From Agromyces rhizosphaerae (GTDB taxonomy: Bacteria; Actinomycetota; Actinomycetes; Actinomycetales; Microbacteriaceae): 64,000 bases of DNA. Made by a program: the position numbers and the translations under genes. Below the pieces are notes generated by a model. It did not search any database. It saw nothing but the letters and a program-made list of their open reading frames with translations, and was not told where the DNA came from. The stretch covers positions 434,001-498,000 of the forward strand of contig NZ_BSDP01000001.1 of assembly GCF_027925245.1 (NCBI RefSeq). Direction: 5' to 3'. Numbering within the stretch: position 1 is the stretch's first letter; each line of letters starts with the position of its first letter. Of the stretch, positions 28,416-37,570 are shown piece by piece.

Positions 28416-29870
28416 TCAGTACGCGCCGCGGGAGCCCGCGACGGCCCGGACGGTCCGCATCAGCACGATGACGTCGCCCGTGAGCGACCAGTTCTCGACG
28501 TAGTAGAGATCGAGGCGCAGGCTGTCCGACCAGGAGAGATCGGAGCGGCCGCTGACCTGCCAGAGCCCGGTGATGCCGGGACGCACGAGCAGCCGTCGTT
28601 CTGCCGCGCGTCCGTATCGCTCGACCTCTCGCGGGAGCGGCGGCCGGGGCCCCACCAGCGACATCTCGCCGCGCAGCACGTTGACGAGCTGGGGCAGTTC
28701 GTCCAAGCTGTAACGCCGCAGCACGGCACCGATGCGCGTCACGCGCGGGTCGGCGCGCAGCTTGAACAGCACGTCGTTGCCGTCCGACTTGTCGAGGAGG
28801 CCCGGCAGCTGCCCCTCGGCGTCGTCGACCATCGAGCGGAACTTCAGCATGCGGAACGTCGAGCCGTTCAGGCCGACCCGCTCCTGCGAGAAGAACGCCG
28901 GGCCGGGGCTGTCGCGGCGCACCACCAGCGCGATGACCAGGAAGACGGGGCCGAGCAGCAGCAGGGCGAGCGAGGACACGACGATGTCGAAGACGCGCTT
29001 CGTGACGTACTTGCGACCGATGAACCGCGGATAGTCCACGTGGATCAGCGGGAGGCCGGCGACCGGCGTCGCATGGATGCGCGGGCCGGCCACGTCGACG
29101 AGCGCCGGGGCCATGACGAGGCCGACCTGCCGCTCCTCGAGATCCCAGCCCAGCTCGCGCAGCTGGTCGGGGTGGACCAGGTCGGAGCCGGCGTAGATCA
29201 CGGTGTCGGCGTCGGACTCGTCGAGCGCCTCGAGCACCTGCGGGAATCCGCCGAGCACCGGGATGCCCTCGACGAGATCGTGCTCGACCGAGCCGTGGTC
29301 GGTGACGGCGCCGACGATGCGGAACCCGCCCGTCGGGGCGCGGCCCATCTGCTCGGCGACGTGCAGCGCCTTGGCGCGCTCGCCCACGAGGAGGACGCGT
29401 CGGCTGTATCGTCCGGTCGCGCGACGACGCACGAGCCACTGCCGCCAGCACCAGCGGCTCGCGAGCAGGAGCAGGAGTCCGCCCGGCAGGGCGATCAGGA
29501 CGTAGCCGCGTCCGATCTGCGACTGGGCGAGGAACGCGACGATCGCCAGGACGCCGAACACGCGGATCGTCGCGTCGACCAGGCGACGATACTCGGTGGA
29601 GCCGGCGCCGATGATGGTGTGGTCGCGCGTCGCGAAGAGGTCGAGCGCCACCATCCAGACCGAGACGAGCACGAGCGAGACCAGCGTGTAGCTGATCGAC
29701 TGCTCGGCGATCCGCTGGCCTGCGGCGTTCTCGCCGAAGCGGAGGAACTGGGAGCCGAAGACCGCGACGACGATCACGACCAGGTCGGTCGCGAAGAGGC
29801 GCGCGGCGTAGTCGCGCTGCCAGCGCTCGAGACGGCTCGCCGCCCGGAGTCGCTGGTTGGTCGTCGTCAC
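28416..29870 (-). CDS. polyprenyl glycosylphosphotransferase (initiating sugar transferase)
   Basis: Transfers a sugar-1-phosphate to undecaprenyl phosphate, the first step of exopolysaccharide synthesis. 484 residues: four to five N-terminal membrane helices (to about 125), a Rossmann-like CoA-binding-type domain in the middle (VLLVGERAKALHVAEQM), then the PF02397 domain with KRVFDIVVSS, FRMLKFRSMV, LDELPQLVNVL, SLVGPRPPLP and RPGITGLWQVSGRS. This is the WbaP/CpsE architecture. The GTG has GGGAGGGAG upstream. The sugar (Glc-1-P or Gal-1-P) cannot be told. Confidence 0.93.
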   Translation of the reverse strand: MTTTNQRLRAASRLERWQRDYAARLFATDLVVIVVAVFGSQFLRFGENAAGQRIAEQSISYTLVSLVLVSVWMVALDLFATRDHTIIGAGSTEYRRLVDATIRVFGVLAIVAFLAQSQIGRGYVLIALPGGLLLLLASRWCWRQWLVRRRATGRYSRRVLLVGERAKALHVAEQMGRAPTGGFRIVGAVTDHGSVEHDLVEGIPVLGGFPQVLEALDESDADTVIYAGSDLVHPDQLRELGWDLEERQVGLVMAPALVDVAGPRIHATPVAGLPLIHVDYPRFIGRKYVTKRVFDIVVSSLALLLLGPVFLVIALVVRRDSPGPAFFSQERVGLNGSTFRMLKFRSMVDDAEGQLPGLLDKSDGNDVLFKLRADPRVTRIGAVLRRYSLDELPQLVNVLRGEMSLVGPRPPLPREVERYGRAAERRLLVRPGITGLWQVSGRSDLSWSDSLRLDLYYVENWSLTGDVIVLMRTVRAVAGSRGAY

Positions 29871-30012
29871 CCGGCCGGCTCCCTCCCGCTCGCGGCCCGT
29901 TCCCGCGCGCGCGACGTCGGGTCAGGACGTCCGGGACCGAGGTCGGGCTCGGCCGCCGGCGTGCGCGGGTGCTGCAATCGTTGCACGCGATGACGCCGCG
30001 CACACGAAATTG

Positions 30013-30050
30013 CCCCCTGTTCTGGGGACATGGTAACCCGGATCGTTACC
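30013..30050. repeat. two small dyads between ugd and the sugar transferase gene
   Basis: CCCC-TGTTCT-GGGG (30014-30027) and GGTAAC-N7-GTTACC (30032-30050) lie just beyond the ugd stop and 140 bases before the sugar transferase start. They could be a terminator plus an operator. I see no gene in 29871-30066. Confidence 0.4.
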
Positions 30051-30066
30051 GGGCGCGCGAGTCGCC

Positions 30067-31365
30067 CTAGGGCCGACCCATGCCGTGGTAGGTGAAGCCG
30101 GCGGCACGCCACGCCTCGGGCGAGAGCACGTTGCGCCCGTCGATCACGGTGGGCGTCGTGACCAGGGCCGCGGCCGCTGCGGGATCGAGGTCCCGGTACT
30201 CGCGCCACTCGGTCACCAGCACGACGAGGTCCGCGTCGCGCAGCGCGTCATCGGCCTGCTCGGCGTACTCGAGCTGCGGATGCCTGGCCCGCGCGTTCTC
30301 GATGCCCTGCGGGTCGGTCGCGACGACTCGCGCGCCGAGGCCCTTCAGCTGCACCGCCACGTCGAGTGCCGGGGAGTCGCGGACGTCGTCGGAGTCGGGC
30401 TTGAAGGTCACGCCGAGCACCGCGATCTTCGAGGTGTGGATCTGGCCGTCGAGGGCCTCGACCGCGAGGTCGACGACCCGCTGGCGGCGGCGGAGGTTGA
30501 TCGCGTCGACCTCCTTCAGGAAGGCCACGGACTCACCACGACCGAGCTCCTCGGCGCGGGCGCTGAACGCGCGGATGTCCTTCGGGAGGCACCCGCCGCC
30601 GAACCCGACGCCGGCGTTGAGGAACCGGCGGCCGATCCGGGCGTCGTGGCCGATCGCATCGGCGAGCGCGGTGACGTCGGCGCCTGTGGACTCCGCGATC
30701 TCGGCCATCGCGTTGATGAAGCTGATCTTCGTCGCGAGGAACGCGTTCGCGGACACTTTCACGAGCTCGGCGGTCGCGAAGTCGGTCGTGATGCGGGGCG
30801 TGCCCGCCTCGAGCGCCTGCGCGTACACCTCGTCGAGGACATCTGCCGCGCGCTGGTCGGCGACGCCGTAGACCAGACGGTCGGGGCGGATCGTGTCCTC
30901 CACGGCGAAGCCCTCGCGCAGGAACTCGGGGTTCCAGGCCAGCGTGGCCTCGCTGCCCGCCGCGACGCGCTCCGCGAGCCGGGCAGCGGTCCCGACCGGG
31001 ACCGTGCTCTTGCCCACCACCAGGCTGCCCGGCTTCAGGTGCGGGATGAGCCCGTCGACCGCGGCGTCGACGTAGGTCAGGTCGGCGGCGTAGCCGCCCT
31101 GGGCCTGCGGCGTGCCGACGGCGATGAAGTGGACGTCGGCGTCGGCGGCATCGGCCGAGTCGGTGCTGAAGCGGAGCCGGCCGCTCGCGGTCGCCGAGGT
31201 CAGGATCTCGGGGAGGCCCGGCTCGTAGAAGGGCGGAGCGCCCGCTGCAAGCCGTGCGATCTTCGACTCGTCGACGTCGATGCCGATCACGTCGTGTCCG
31301 AGCTCCGCCATCGCGGACGCGTGCACCGCGCCCAGGTAGCCGCAGCCGATCACCGAGATTCTCAT
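30067..31365 (-). CDS. ugd: UDP-glucose 6-dehydrogenase
   Basis: Oxidises UDP-glucose to UDP-glucuronate, a precursor for acidic polysaccharides. 432 residues: NAD domain (ISVIGCGYLG), KSTVPVGT, EFLREGFA, the active-site Cys259 in GFGGGCLPKD, and the C-terminal substrate domain (VTFKPDSDDVRDSPA). Strong ribosome site AAGGAGGAAC-ATG. In this block it would supply glucuronic acid for the polymer started by the sugar transferase. Could be UDP-mannuronate-type dehydrogenase; the motifs favour UGD. Confidence 0.94.
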   Translation of the reverse strand: MRISVIGCGYLGAVHASAMAELGHDVIGIDVDESKIARLAAGAPPFYEPGLPEILTSATASGRLRFSTDSADAADADVHFIAVGTPQAQGGYAADLTYVDAAVDGLIPHLKPGSLVVGKSTVPVGTAARLAERVAAGSEATLAWNPEFLREGFAVEDTIRPDRLVYGVADQRAADVLDEVYAQALEAGTPRITTDFATAELVKVSANAFLATKISFINAMAEIAESTGADVTALADAIGHDARIGRRFLNAGVGFGGGCLPKDIRAFSARAEELGRGESVAFLKEVDAINLRRRQRVVDLAVEALDGQIHTSKIAVLGVTFKPDSDDVRDSPALDVAVQLKGLGARVVATDPQGIENARARHPQLEYAEQADDALRDADLVVLVTEWREYRDLDPAAAAALVTTPTVIDGRNVLSPEAWRAAGFTYHGMGRP

Positions 31366-31474
31366 GTTCCTCCTTCAGAGCGGCTTCAATTCTCCCCTAC
31401 GCGGACCCGTCGTGCACACGCGCACCGACGCGGGACCGTCGAGCCCCGACCTCCCGCGGCCCGGCGCTCGCCGA

Positions 31475-32737
31475 TCAGGCCCCGGCGCCGGCTGCCGGAA
31501 GCCCGTCGAGATTGCGCTCCGCGTCCGCCACGAGGCGGGGCGCGGCGGCTCGGACGCGCTCACGGACCGCGGCCCCCGACTCGATCGCGTCGAGCGCGGC
31601 GTGCACCCGATCGCCGAACCCCGGGCCCGGCGCGATGCACAGGCCGGGAGTACCGGTGCGCTCCATGAGTCCCTCGACCTTGCCCTGCGTGGAGACGGTG
31701 ACCGCCGGCACTCCGTGCATGATCGACATGATGGCCAGGTGCATCCGACCGGTCACCGTCAGGCGCGCCCGCCGCGCGAGCCCCCGGATCTCCGCGGGCG
31801 AGACGAGACGGTCGATGAGCAGGACTCCGGACGGCGGGCGGTCGCCGCCGAGCACCCCGGCGTCCACGCGCGCGGCGAGCTCGCGGCACACCGCGATGTC
31901 GTCACCACCCGGTCGGGACACGTGCGGGAGGATCAGCACGCCCCGGCCGCCGGCGCGCAGCCTGTCGACGACACCCTCGAGGTCGTCCAGCTGGTCGTGA
32001 TCGCCAGCGACGAGTCCGCTCGCGTTCACGATCGCGAAGTCGTCGCCGACACGCTCGACCACGCGGTCCGCCACGCGCGAGTCCGTCGTTCGTGCGGAGA
32101 ACACGATGTCGGCCGTCTCGTCCGTCGGGACCCCGGCCTCGGCGAGCCGGGACGCGGAGACCGGATCGCGGGCGAGGAGACGGACCCCGGAACGACTCGC
32201 CCGGCGGACCGCCGCGAGCGCTCCGGGGTGGGGCGCGTCGTTCCAGCTGAATCCGAGGATGCGCGAGTCGATCCCCGCCCGGCTCGCCCGCGCGGCGAGG
32301 TTGGCCCGTGCGATCGAGGCGCGATGCGCGTATGCGCCGTCCATGATGTCGGCGCCGACCACGGAGAACGACGACGCATCGGCGAGCAGGCGCCCGAGGC
32401 GCGCCGCATCGCGCGCGTGGCTGCGGGCGCCGCCGTAGAGCAGCCCCGGGAGCACCTCGACCCGGACGCGCGTCGACAGCTGTGCCGGGACCTCGACGTC
32501 GCCGGAAGCCCGGACGACGACCACGACGGGTCCGGTGACGTTCTCGCAGAAGGCCTCGACGAGTGCCTGATCGCCGATGTTGCCCCTGCCGGGCGGGCCG
32601 AGGAGCACGGCCAGGCGTCCGGGCCGCCGGCGCCGCAGCGCCCTGCGGATCGCCACCCCGGCGATCGCGTCGAGCACGCGGGGATCACCCGACAGCCGGG
32701 AGAGGGCTCGGCGCGCCCGTGCGGTCACGGCAGGCAT
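31475..32737 (-). CDS. polysaccharide pyruvyl transferase family protein
   Basis: Adds ketal-linked pyruvate to surface glycans using PEP. 420 residues. GPPGRGNIGDQALVEAF is the N-terminal signature (N-x-GD), with the GT-B-like C-terminal part holding LPHVSRPGGDD, VTGRMHLAIMS (R-x-H) and VPAVTVSTQGKVEGLM. The ATG overlaps the DUF418 stop as TGATG. The pyruvylated sugar is unknown. Fits an acidic exopolysaccharide with Ugd next door. Confidence 0.85.
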   Translation of the reverse strand: MPAVTARARRALSRLSGDPRVLDAIAGVAIRRALRRRRPGRLAVLLGPPGRGNIGDQALVEAFCENVTGPVVVVVRASGDVEVPAQLSTRVRVEVLPGLLYGGARSHARDAARLGRLLADASSFSVVGADIMDGAYAHRASIARANLAARASRAGIDSRILGFSWNDAPHPGALAAVRRASRSGVRLLARDPVSASRLAEAGVPTDETADIVFSARTTDSRVADRVVERVGDDFAIVNASGLVAGDHDQLDDLEGVVDRLRAGGRGVLILPHVSRPGGDDIAVCRELAARVDAGVLGGDRPPSGVLLIDRLVSPAEIRGLARRARLTVTGRMHLAIMSIMHGVPAVTVSTQGKVEGLMERTGTPGLCIAPGPGFGDRVHAALDAIESGAAVRERVRAAAPRLVADAERNLDGLPAAGAGA

Positions 32738-33903
32738 CAGCGAGTCGGCTCCCCGTTCGTCTCGGATCCGTCGGAGTCCTCCCATGTTCGCATCCCGCCC
32801 GGCTCGGAGCGCCTCCGAATGCGATCCCGGCCGCTGACCCATCGGAAGAGCGCCTCGAGCGGGCCCCGTCCGACCCATCTGCGCCACGCGAGCGCGAACG
32901 CCATCGACCCGAGGATCGTCAGTGCGAGCAGCGTCCAGGAGTCGTCCTCGGGAACGCCGTCCTCGATCCGGATCGCCTGCGAGATGACGACGACGTGCGC
33001 CGTGTAGACGGTGAGCGGCATCGATCCCATCGCCGACAGCGGCGACAGCGCGATGGAGGCGGCGCGCCTCGTGGCATCCGTGCCCCACTGCGTGACGGCC
33101 AGGAGCGCGGCCGTGAGCGCCAAGCCGGCGCCGACGTTCGCGAACGTCACCAGGGACGTGCCGACGGCGTCGGCGAGCGTGCCCGAACCCATGTCGAGCA
33201 ACGCGTTGCCGGGGAGGTACGCCACGACCGCCGCGAGCCCGACGAGACCGGCGATTGCCGTCGTCGAAGGACGCCGCAACCCGTATCGGGCGAACGCCAG
33301 CCCGACGAGCATCACGGGGACCCAGACCAGCACGGGGTACGAGCCGCTGAGGAACCAGTCCACGAGCAGGAAGGTACGGCCGCTGCGCGCGTCCCGCACC
33401 GGCTCGGTCGCGCTGAGCGCCAGCGCGAGGCCCGGCATGATCACGAGCAGCCCGGCGCCCAGCCCGAGCAGGAGCGGTCGCGGCAGGAACACGAGCGGCA
33501 GCAGGAGGAGGAAGGCGATGCCGTACTCGTCGAGGATGACCGAGACCAGGGGCTGCAGTATGTACATGAGCAGCAGCCCGAGCAGGAGCAGCAGGACCGC
33601 GCGCACGGTGAGCTGGCGGCGCAGCTCGCCCCGGTCCCCCTGCGAGGTGGGCCGCTCGCCACCGGTGAGCAGGCCGAGGCCGATGCCGGCCGCGAGCGCG
33701 AAGAGCAGCCGCGGGCGCTCGTCGGCGACGCTCAGCAGGGTCGCCTCGAGCGTTCCGGCTGAGGCATCGGGCGCGAGGTGCGCCACGAACATGCCGACGA
33801 GCGCGAGCCCGCGTGCGGCATCGACGCCGTCGACGCGCCGCGCCGCGGCGAACGGCGTCGCGACGGGGTCGCTGCGGGTCTCGGCGTCGCGCATGTGAGC
33901 CAT
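32737..33903 (-). CDS. DUF418/heparan acetyltransferase-like membrane protein
   Basis: 388 residues with about ten hydrophobic helices. It begins with RRVDGVDAARGLALVGMFVAH, the DUF1624/DUF418 start where a charged motif precedes the first helix, and ends with PLTVYTAHVVVI and WRRWVGRGPLEALFRWVSGR, the DUF418 signature. The related HGSNAT and acyltransferase-3 families move acyl groups across membranes, so surface glycan acylation is a fair guess given its coupling to the pyruvyl transferase gene. Start ATG 33903; ATG 33894 also possible. Confidence 0.8.
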   Translation of the reverse strand: MAHMRDAETRSDPVATPFAAARRVDGVDAARGLALVGMFVAHLAPDASAGTLEATLLSVADERPRLLFALAAGIGLGLLTGGERPTSQGDRGELRRQLTVRAVLLLLLGLLLMYILQPLVSVILDEYGIAFLLLLPLVFLPRPLLLGLGAGLLVIMPGLALALSATEPVRDARSGRTFLLVDWFLSGSYPVLVWVPVMLVGLAFARYGLRRPSTTAIAGLVGLAAVVAYLPGNALLDMGSGTLADAVGTSLVTFANVGAGLALTAALLAVTQWGTDATRRAASIALSPLSAMGSMPLTVYTAHVVVISQAIRIEDGVPEDDSWTLLALTILGSMAFALAWRRWVGRGPLEALFRWVSGRDRIRRRSEPGGMRTWEDSDGSETNGEPTR

Positions 33904-34038
33904 GCTGGCACAGGTCCTCGGCGTCTCCGCGGAGCCTGGGGTCCGGGTGGACACGGTTGCCGCGGTGCCGCGACCCGCGCCACACTGAGCCTGACGGCGC
34001 CGAGGACGCGCCACCGGGCCAGTGGGGGTGTTCCGGAG

Positions 34039-36954
34039 ATGAGCGAATCGTCCGATCACGTGTCCGCGCCACGCCACGCGGCGGCGCCCGACGAACCGAG
34101 CAAGCCGGCATATGTGCTGGAGATCCGGGTGCACGGCATCGCGAACGCACCGCCCGCGGTCATGCTGGAGTCGGAGCCGGACGAGATCACGCGACGCCTC
34201 GGCGACGACCTGGGGTCGTTCTGGAGCCGGAAGGACGACGACAACGACACCGTCGACCCGAAGACCGGCATCGCGTCGACGGAGGCGTACTCATGGGGTC
34301 GGCTCGCCCGCACCGGGGGGACGGCGATCGCGGCGATCGGCCGTGTGTTCGTGCACCTCGGGTGGCTCTTCGTGCTGCCGTTCGGACTCACGAACATCGC
34401 GTACTGGACCCGTCGCATCCCGCTGCCCGACAGCGCGAACGAGGAGAAGTGGAGCGGTGGCCGGGGTGCGAAGACGCTGCGCCTGTTCGCGCTCACGCTC
34501 ACCCTGATCTACATGGCCGCCTTCATGTCGGTCGCCGTCGACCTGATCGGCGTGCAGTGCTTCCGCGGCGAACAGGTGTGCGCCGCGCTTCCGGCGATCT
34601 TCGACGGTCTCCTCGGGCTCGATCGCGCCGCGCGCGCCGCGCTCTTCAGCCTCGGGCCGATCGCCGCGATGGCGCTGATCTACATCGTCTCTCGCCGGGG
34701 CCGCGTCAACTACGAGTCGAACGTCGCCCAGTTCAGCGACACGTTCATGGCGGGCGAGGAGCGCCGCCGACCCCTGCTGGCCACGCACGGCTTCTGGTCG
34801 ATGGCTCGGGTCACCTCGACCAGCGAGCAACTGCACTTCGCGGCATCCATCGGCCTCGTCCTGATGCTGCTGGGCTGGGACGCCGCGTTCGCCGGGGACC
34901 GCACCGCGTGCGGAGCGGATTGCGCGACGTCGCTGTTCGCCTCGGGTCCGGTCTTTCCGGTGGTCGTCGGAGCAGGCCTCCTGATCGTTGCGTTCTCGGC
35001 GGTGCTCGTGGTCGCCGCGACGAGCCCGAAGAGCCAGATCCATGCTGCACGCGCCAGGCGGAGCGCGACGGCGATGCTGGTGGTCGCCGCGGTGCTGTAC
35101 ATCGCATACGTCGGCGTGATGATCGGCACCACCTGGGTGCGCGAGCCCGAGGCCGCGGACGGCACGCCGTTCCTCGGCCTGATCGCGGCGCCGAACGCGC
35201 TCGCGGTGGCCGCCTTGGGCGTCGCCTACGCCGGGGCGGGCTGGACCCGCGGGGTGCCGAAGGGGATCTCGTTCACCCTGCTGCTCGGCGCGCTGGCACT
35301 GCTGCTCGCGAGCGAGCTGGCAGACCCGCTGGGGTACGCCGACACCCGGCTCGCCGGCATCACCCTCGACTGGCTGCTGCTCGGCACGGCGGTCGCCTGC
35401 GTCGTGGCGTACTTCCTGGTCGTCTGGGCGCGTCGCCGATGGACCGACACGCGGTTCGTCGCCTGGGCCGGCATGGGACCCGCGGTCGGGATGCTGCTCG
35501 CCCTGCTCACCTCGATGGTCATCTCGAGCCTGCTCGTGCTCGGCGTGAACTCGTGGCTCGGTACCTCGACCGACGCGGGCGAGACCGAGTTCATCTGGCG
35601 TACGCCGCCCGAGCCCGGCTCCACGCCCCTGGATGCCCCGTCCGCGTACGAGCGGTACAGCGTCGTGATCGCCGCGATCGCGTTGCTGGTGCTCATCCTC
35701 GGCGGCGCCTCGGCGATCGGCGCCCTGACCCGGCGCACGCAGTTCACCGTGCCGTCGCTCGGCTCCGAACCCGATCAGGACGGCGGCGAGGCGAACCTGC
35801 TCGGCATCGCCGATCCCGCCGCCGACTACGCCGAGCAGGAAGCGCAGGACGTACTCGTCGGGCGGGCACGCCGCATCGTCAGTGCCCGGAACCAGGCCAC
35901 CATCGTGCATCGCGGCGAGGGACTCCTCGGTGTCATCGCGGTGCTCGCGGCGGTCGGCTTCCTACCGCTGACGTCGAGCCTGGCGTTCCAGACGATCCGC
36001 GACCTCGTCCCGGACGAGGCGGAGATCGGCATCCGCGATGCCGCCGTCGCGATCCTCGCGGCCGTCGCGATCGCGGCCGTGGCCGCGGTCGCGGCTCGCG
36101 CCGCATCGCACACGGAGCGCCCTCTCGCGCTGCTCTGGGACATCATGTGCTTCTTCCCGCGCGCGGGTCACCCGTTCGCCCCGCCGTGCTACGGCGAGCG
36201 CGCGGTGCCCGAACTCACCGGACGCACCTGCCGGTGGCTGCGCCGCGACTACCGCGGACGGACCGGCGTGGTGATCGCGGCGCACTCGATGGGCACCGTG
36301 ATCGCGGCCGCCTCGGTGCTGGCGCTCTCGAACGAACGGGTGAGTCCGGAGCGCGGCCCGCTGCAGACGCTCCCCCATCCCGAGGCCGGCGACGACGACG
36401 CCTGCGCGGCGGACCGGGTCGCGCTGCTGTCGTACGGCACCCAGCTGCGCGCCTACTTCAGTCGGTTCTTCCCCTCGGTGCTCGGGCCGAGGGTGCTCGG
36501 CGTTCCCGGCTGCCGCGCCCCGTCGCTCTGGTCGCCCGACCCGTGGGCCGCCCAAGTGCGGCACGAGTGGCCGACGCGGTTCCCGGACTCGCGCACGCAC
36601 GGGACCGACCCGTTCGCGCAGGACGGCACGGACGAGACGCTCGCGAGGGTACTGGGCTACGACGGAGACCCGGCGACTCCGCCCCGCTGGCGCAGCCTGT
36701 GGCGCCGCACCGACTACCTCGGCTTCCCGGCCTATGGCTACAACGCGGAGGGGAACCCGGTCGACCGCGGCGCCACCGAGAGCGCACCGGACCGGTACAT
36801 CTGGGCCGTCGCGAAGCACAACGACTACCTGCCGACCAAGCAGTACCTCCGCGCGCGCGACGAGCTCGTGTCGGCCCTGCAGGCGGCTGCGACACCGCAG
36901 GACGCCACCGCCCCGACCGACCCCGCGGGCGGTCCGGCGGAGGCGGGTGCCTGA
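34039..36954 (+). CDS. large integral membrane protein with alpha/beta-hydrolase-like segments
   Basis: 971 residues. It opens with YVLEIRVHGIANAPPAVMLE, a hydrolase-like first strand with HG. It then has roughly ten or more hydrophobic helices (about 110-740) separated by soluble loops. A soluble C-terminal region contains GVVIAAHSMGTVIAAASVLAL, a Ser-nucleophile elbow (A-H-S-M-G). Thus an alpha/beta-hydrolase fold seems to be split by a membrane insert. The C-terminal part also has NDYLPTKQYLRARDELV. No known enzyme fits. Start ATG 34039 has GGGGG about 10 bases upstream. Stop is 4 bases from the convergent tdk stop. Confidence 0.75.
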   Translation: MSESSDHVSAPRHAAAPDEPSKPAYVLEIRVHGIANAPPAVMLESEPDEITRRLGDDLGSFWSRKDDDNDTVDPKTGIASTEAYSWGRLARTGGTAIAAIGRVFVHLGWLFVLPFGLTNIAYWTRRIPLPDSANEEKWSGGRGAKTLRLFALTLTLIYMAAFMSVAVDLIGVQCFRGEQVCAALPAIFDGLLGLDRAARAALFSLGPIAAMALIYIVSRRGRVNYESNVAQFSDTFMAGEERRRPLLATHGFWSMARVTSTSEQLHFAASIGLVLMLLGWDAAFAGDRTACGADCATSLFASGPVFPVVVGAGLLIVAFSAVLVVAATSPKSQIHAARARRSATAMLVVAAVLYIAYVGVMIGTTWVREPEAADGTPFLGLIAAPNALAVAALGVAYAGAGWTRGVPKGISFTLLLGALALLLASELADPLGYADTRLAGITLDWLLLGTAVACVVAYFLVVWARRRWTDTRFVAWAGMGPAVGMLLALLTSMVISSLLVLGVNSWLGTSTDAGETEFIWRTPPEPGSTPLDAPSAYERYSVVIAAIALLVLILGGASAIGALTRRTQFTVPSLGSEPDQDGGEANLLGIADPAADYAEQEAQDVLVGRARRIVSARNQATIVHRGEGLLGVIAVLAAVGFLPLTSSLAFQTIRDLVPDEAEIGIRDAAVAILAAVAIAAVAAVAARAASHTERPLALLWDIMCFFPRAGHPFAPPCYGERAVPELTGRTCRWLRRDYRGRTGVVIAAHSMGTVIAAASVLALSNERVSPERGPLQTLPHPEAGDDDACAADRVALLSYGTQLRAYFSRFFPSVLGPRVLGVPGCRAPSLWSPDPWAAQVRHEWPTRFPDSRTHGTDPFAQDGTDETLARVLGYDGDPATPPRWRSLWRRTDYLGFPAYGYNAEGNPVDRGATESAPDRYIWAVAKHNDYLPTKQYLRARDELVSALQAAATPQDATAPTDPAGGPAEAGA

Positions 36955-36958
36955 TACG

Positions 36959-37570
36959 TCAGGAGCCGTCCAGCACGCCGCCCGACTCCTGGAGGTAGCA
37001 GACGCCGCAGAGCGACTCGTACGTGACCTCGGCGCCGTCGATGGCGACCTGGTCGCCGTCGAACACGTAGCGGCCGTCGATTCGCCGGCCGTTGAAGATC
37101 GCCTTCCGACCGCACCGGCAGATCGTCTTCAGCTCCTCGAGGCTGTGCGCGACCTCGAGGAGCCGCCTGCTGCCCGGGAACGCGACCGTCTGGAAGTCGG
37201 TGCGGATGCCGTAGGCGAGCACGGGCACGTCGTCGAGGAGTGCCACGCGGAGCAGGTCGTCGACCTGGCGGGAACTGAGGAACTGCGCCTCGTCGACGAG
37301 CAGGCAGCTCACGTCGTGCCCGTCGCGCGCGACCGACGCGGCGCGGTGATGCTCGAAGAGCGCGAACGCGTCGGCGTCCGGGGCGAACACGAAGTCGACC
37401 TCTCGCGTGACGCCGAGCCGGGACACGATGTGCTCGGCCCCCTTGGTGTCGACGGCCGGCTTCGCGAGCAGCACGCGGTGACCGCGCTCCTCGTAGTTGA
37501 ACGCGGCCTGCAGCAGCGCGGTGCTCTTGCCGGAGTTCATCGCGCCGTATCGGAAGTACAGCTTCGCCAT
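36959..37570 (-). CDS. tdk: thymidine kinase
   Basis: Salvages thymidine to dTMP. 203 residues: P-loop GAMNSGKST, Walker-B/DEAQ in LLVDEAQFLS, the lasso loop, and zinc ligands C-x-C (TICRCGRKA) and C-x2-C (ESLCGVCYL). The ATG directly follows the response-regulator stop (TAGATG), so it is the last gene of the sensor operon, an unusual position for a salvage enzyme. Confidence 0.96.
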   Translation of the reverse strand: MAKLYFRYGAMNSGKSTALLQAAFNYEERGHRVLLAKPAVDTKGAEHIVSRLGVTREVDFVFAPDADAFALFEHHRAASVARDGHDVSCLLVDEAQFLSSRQVDDLLRVALLDDVPVLAYGIRTDFQTVAFPGSRRLLEVAHSLEELKTICRCGRKAIFNGRRIDGRYVFDGDQVAIDGAEVTYESLCGVCYLQESGGVLDGS

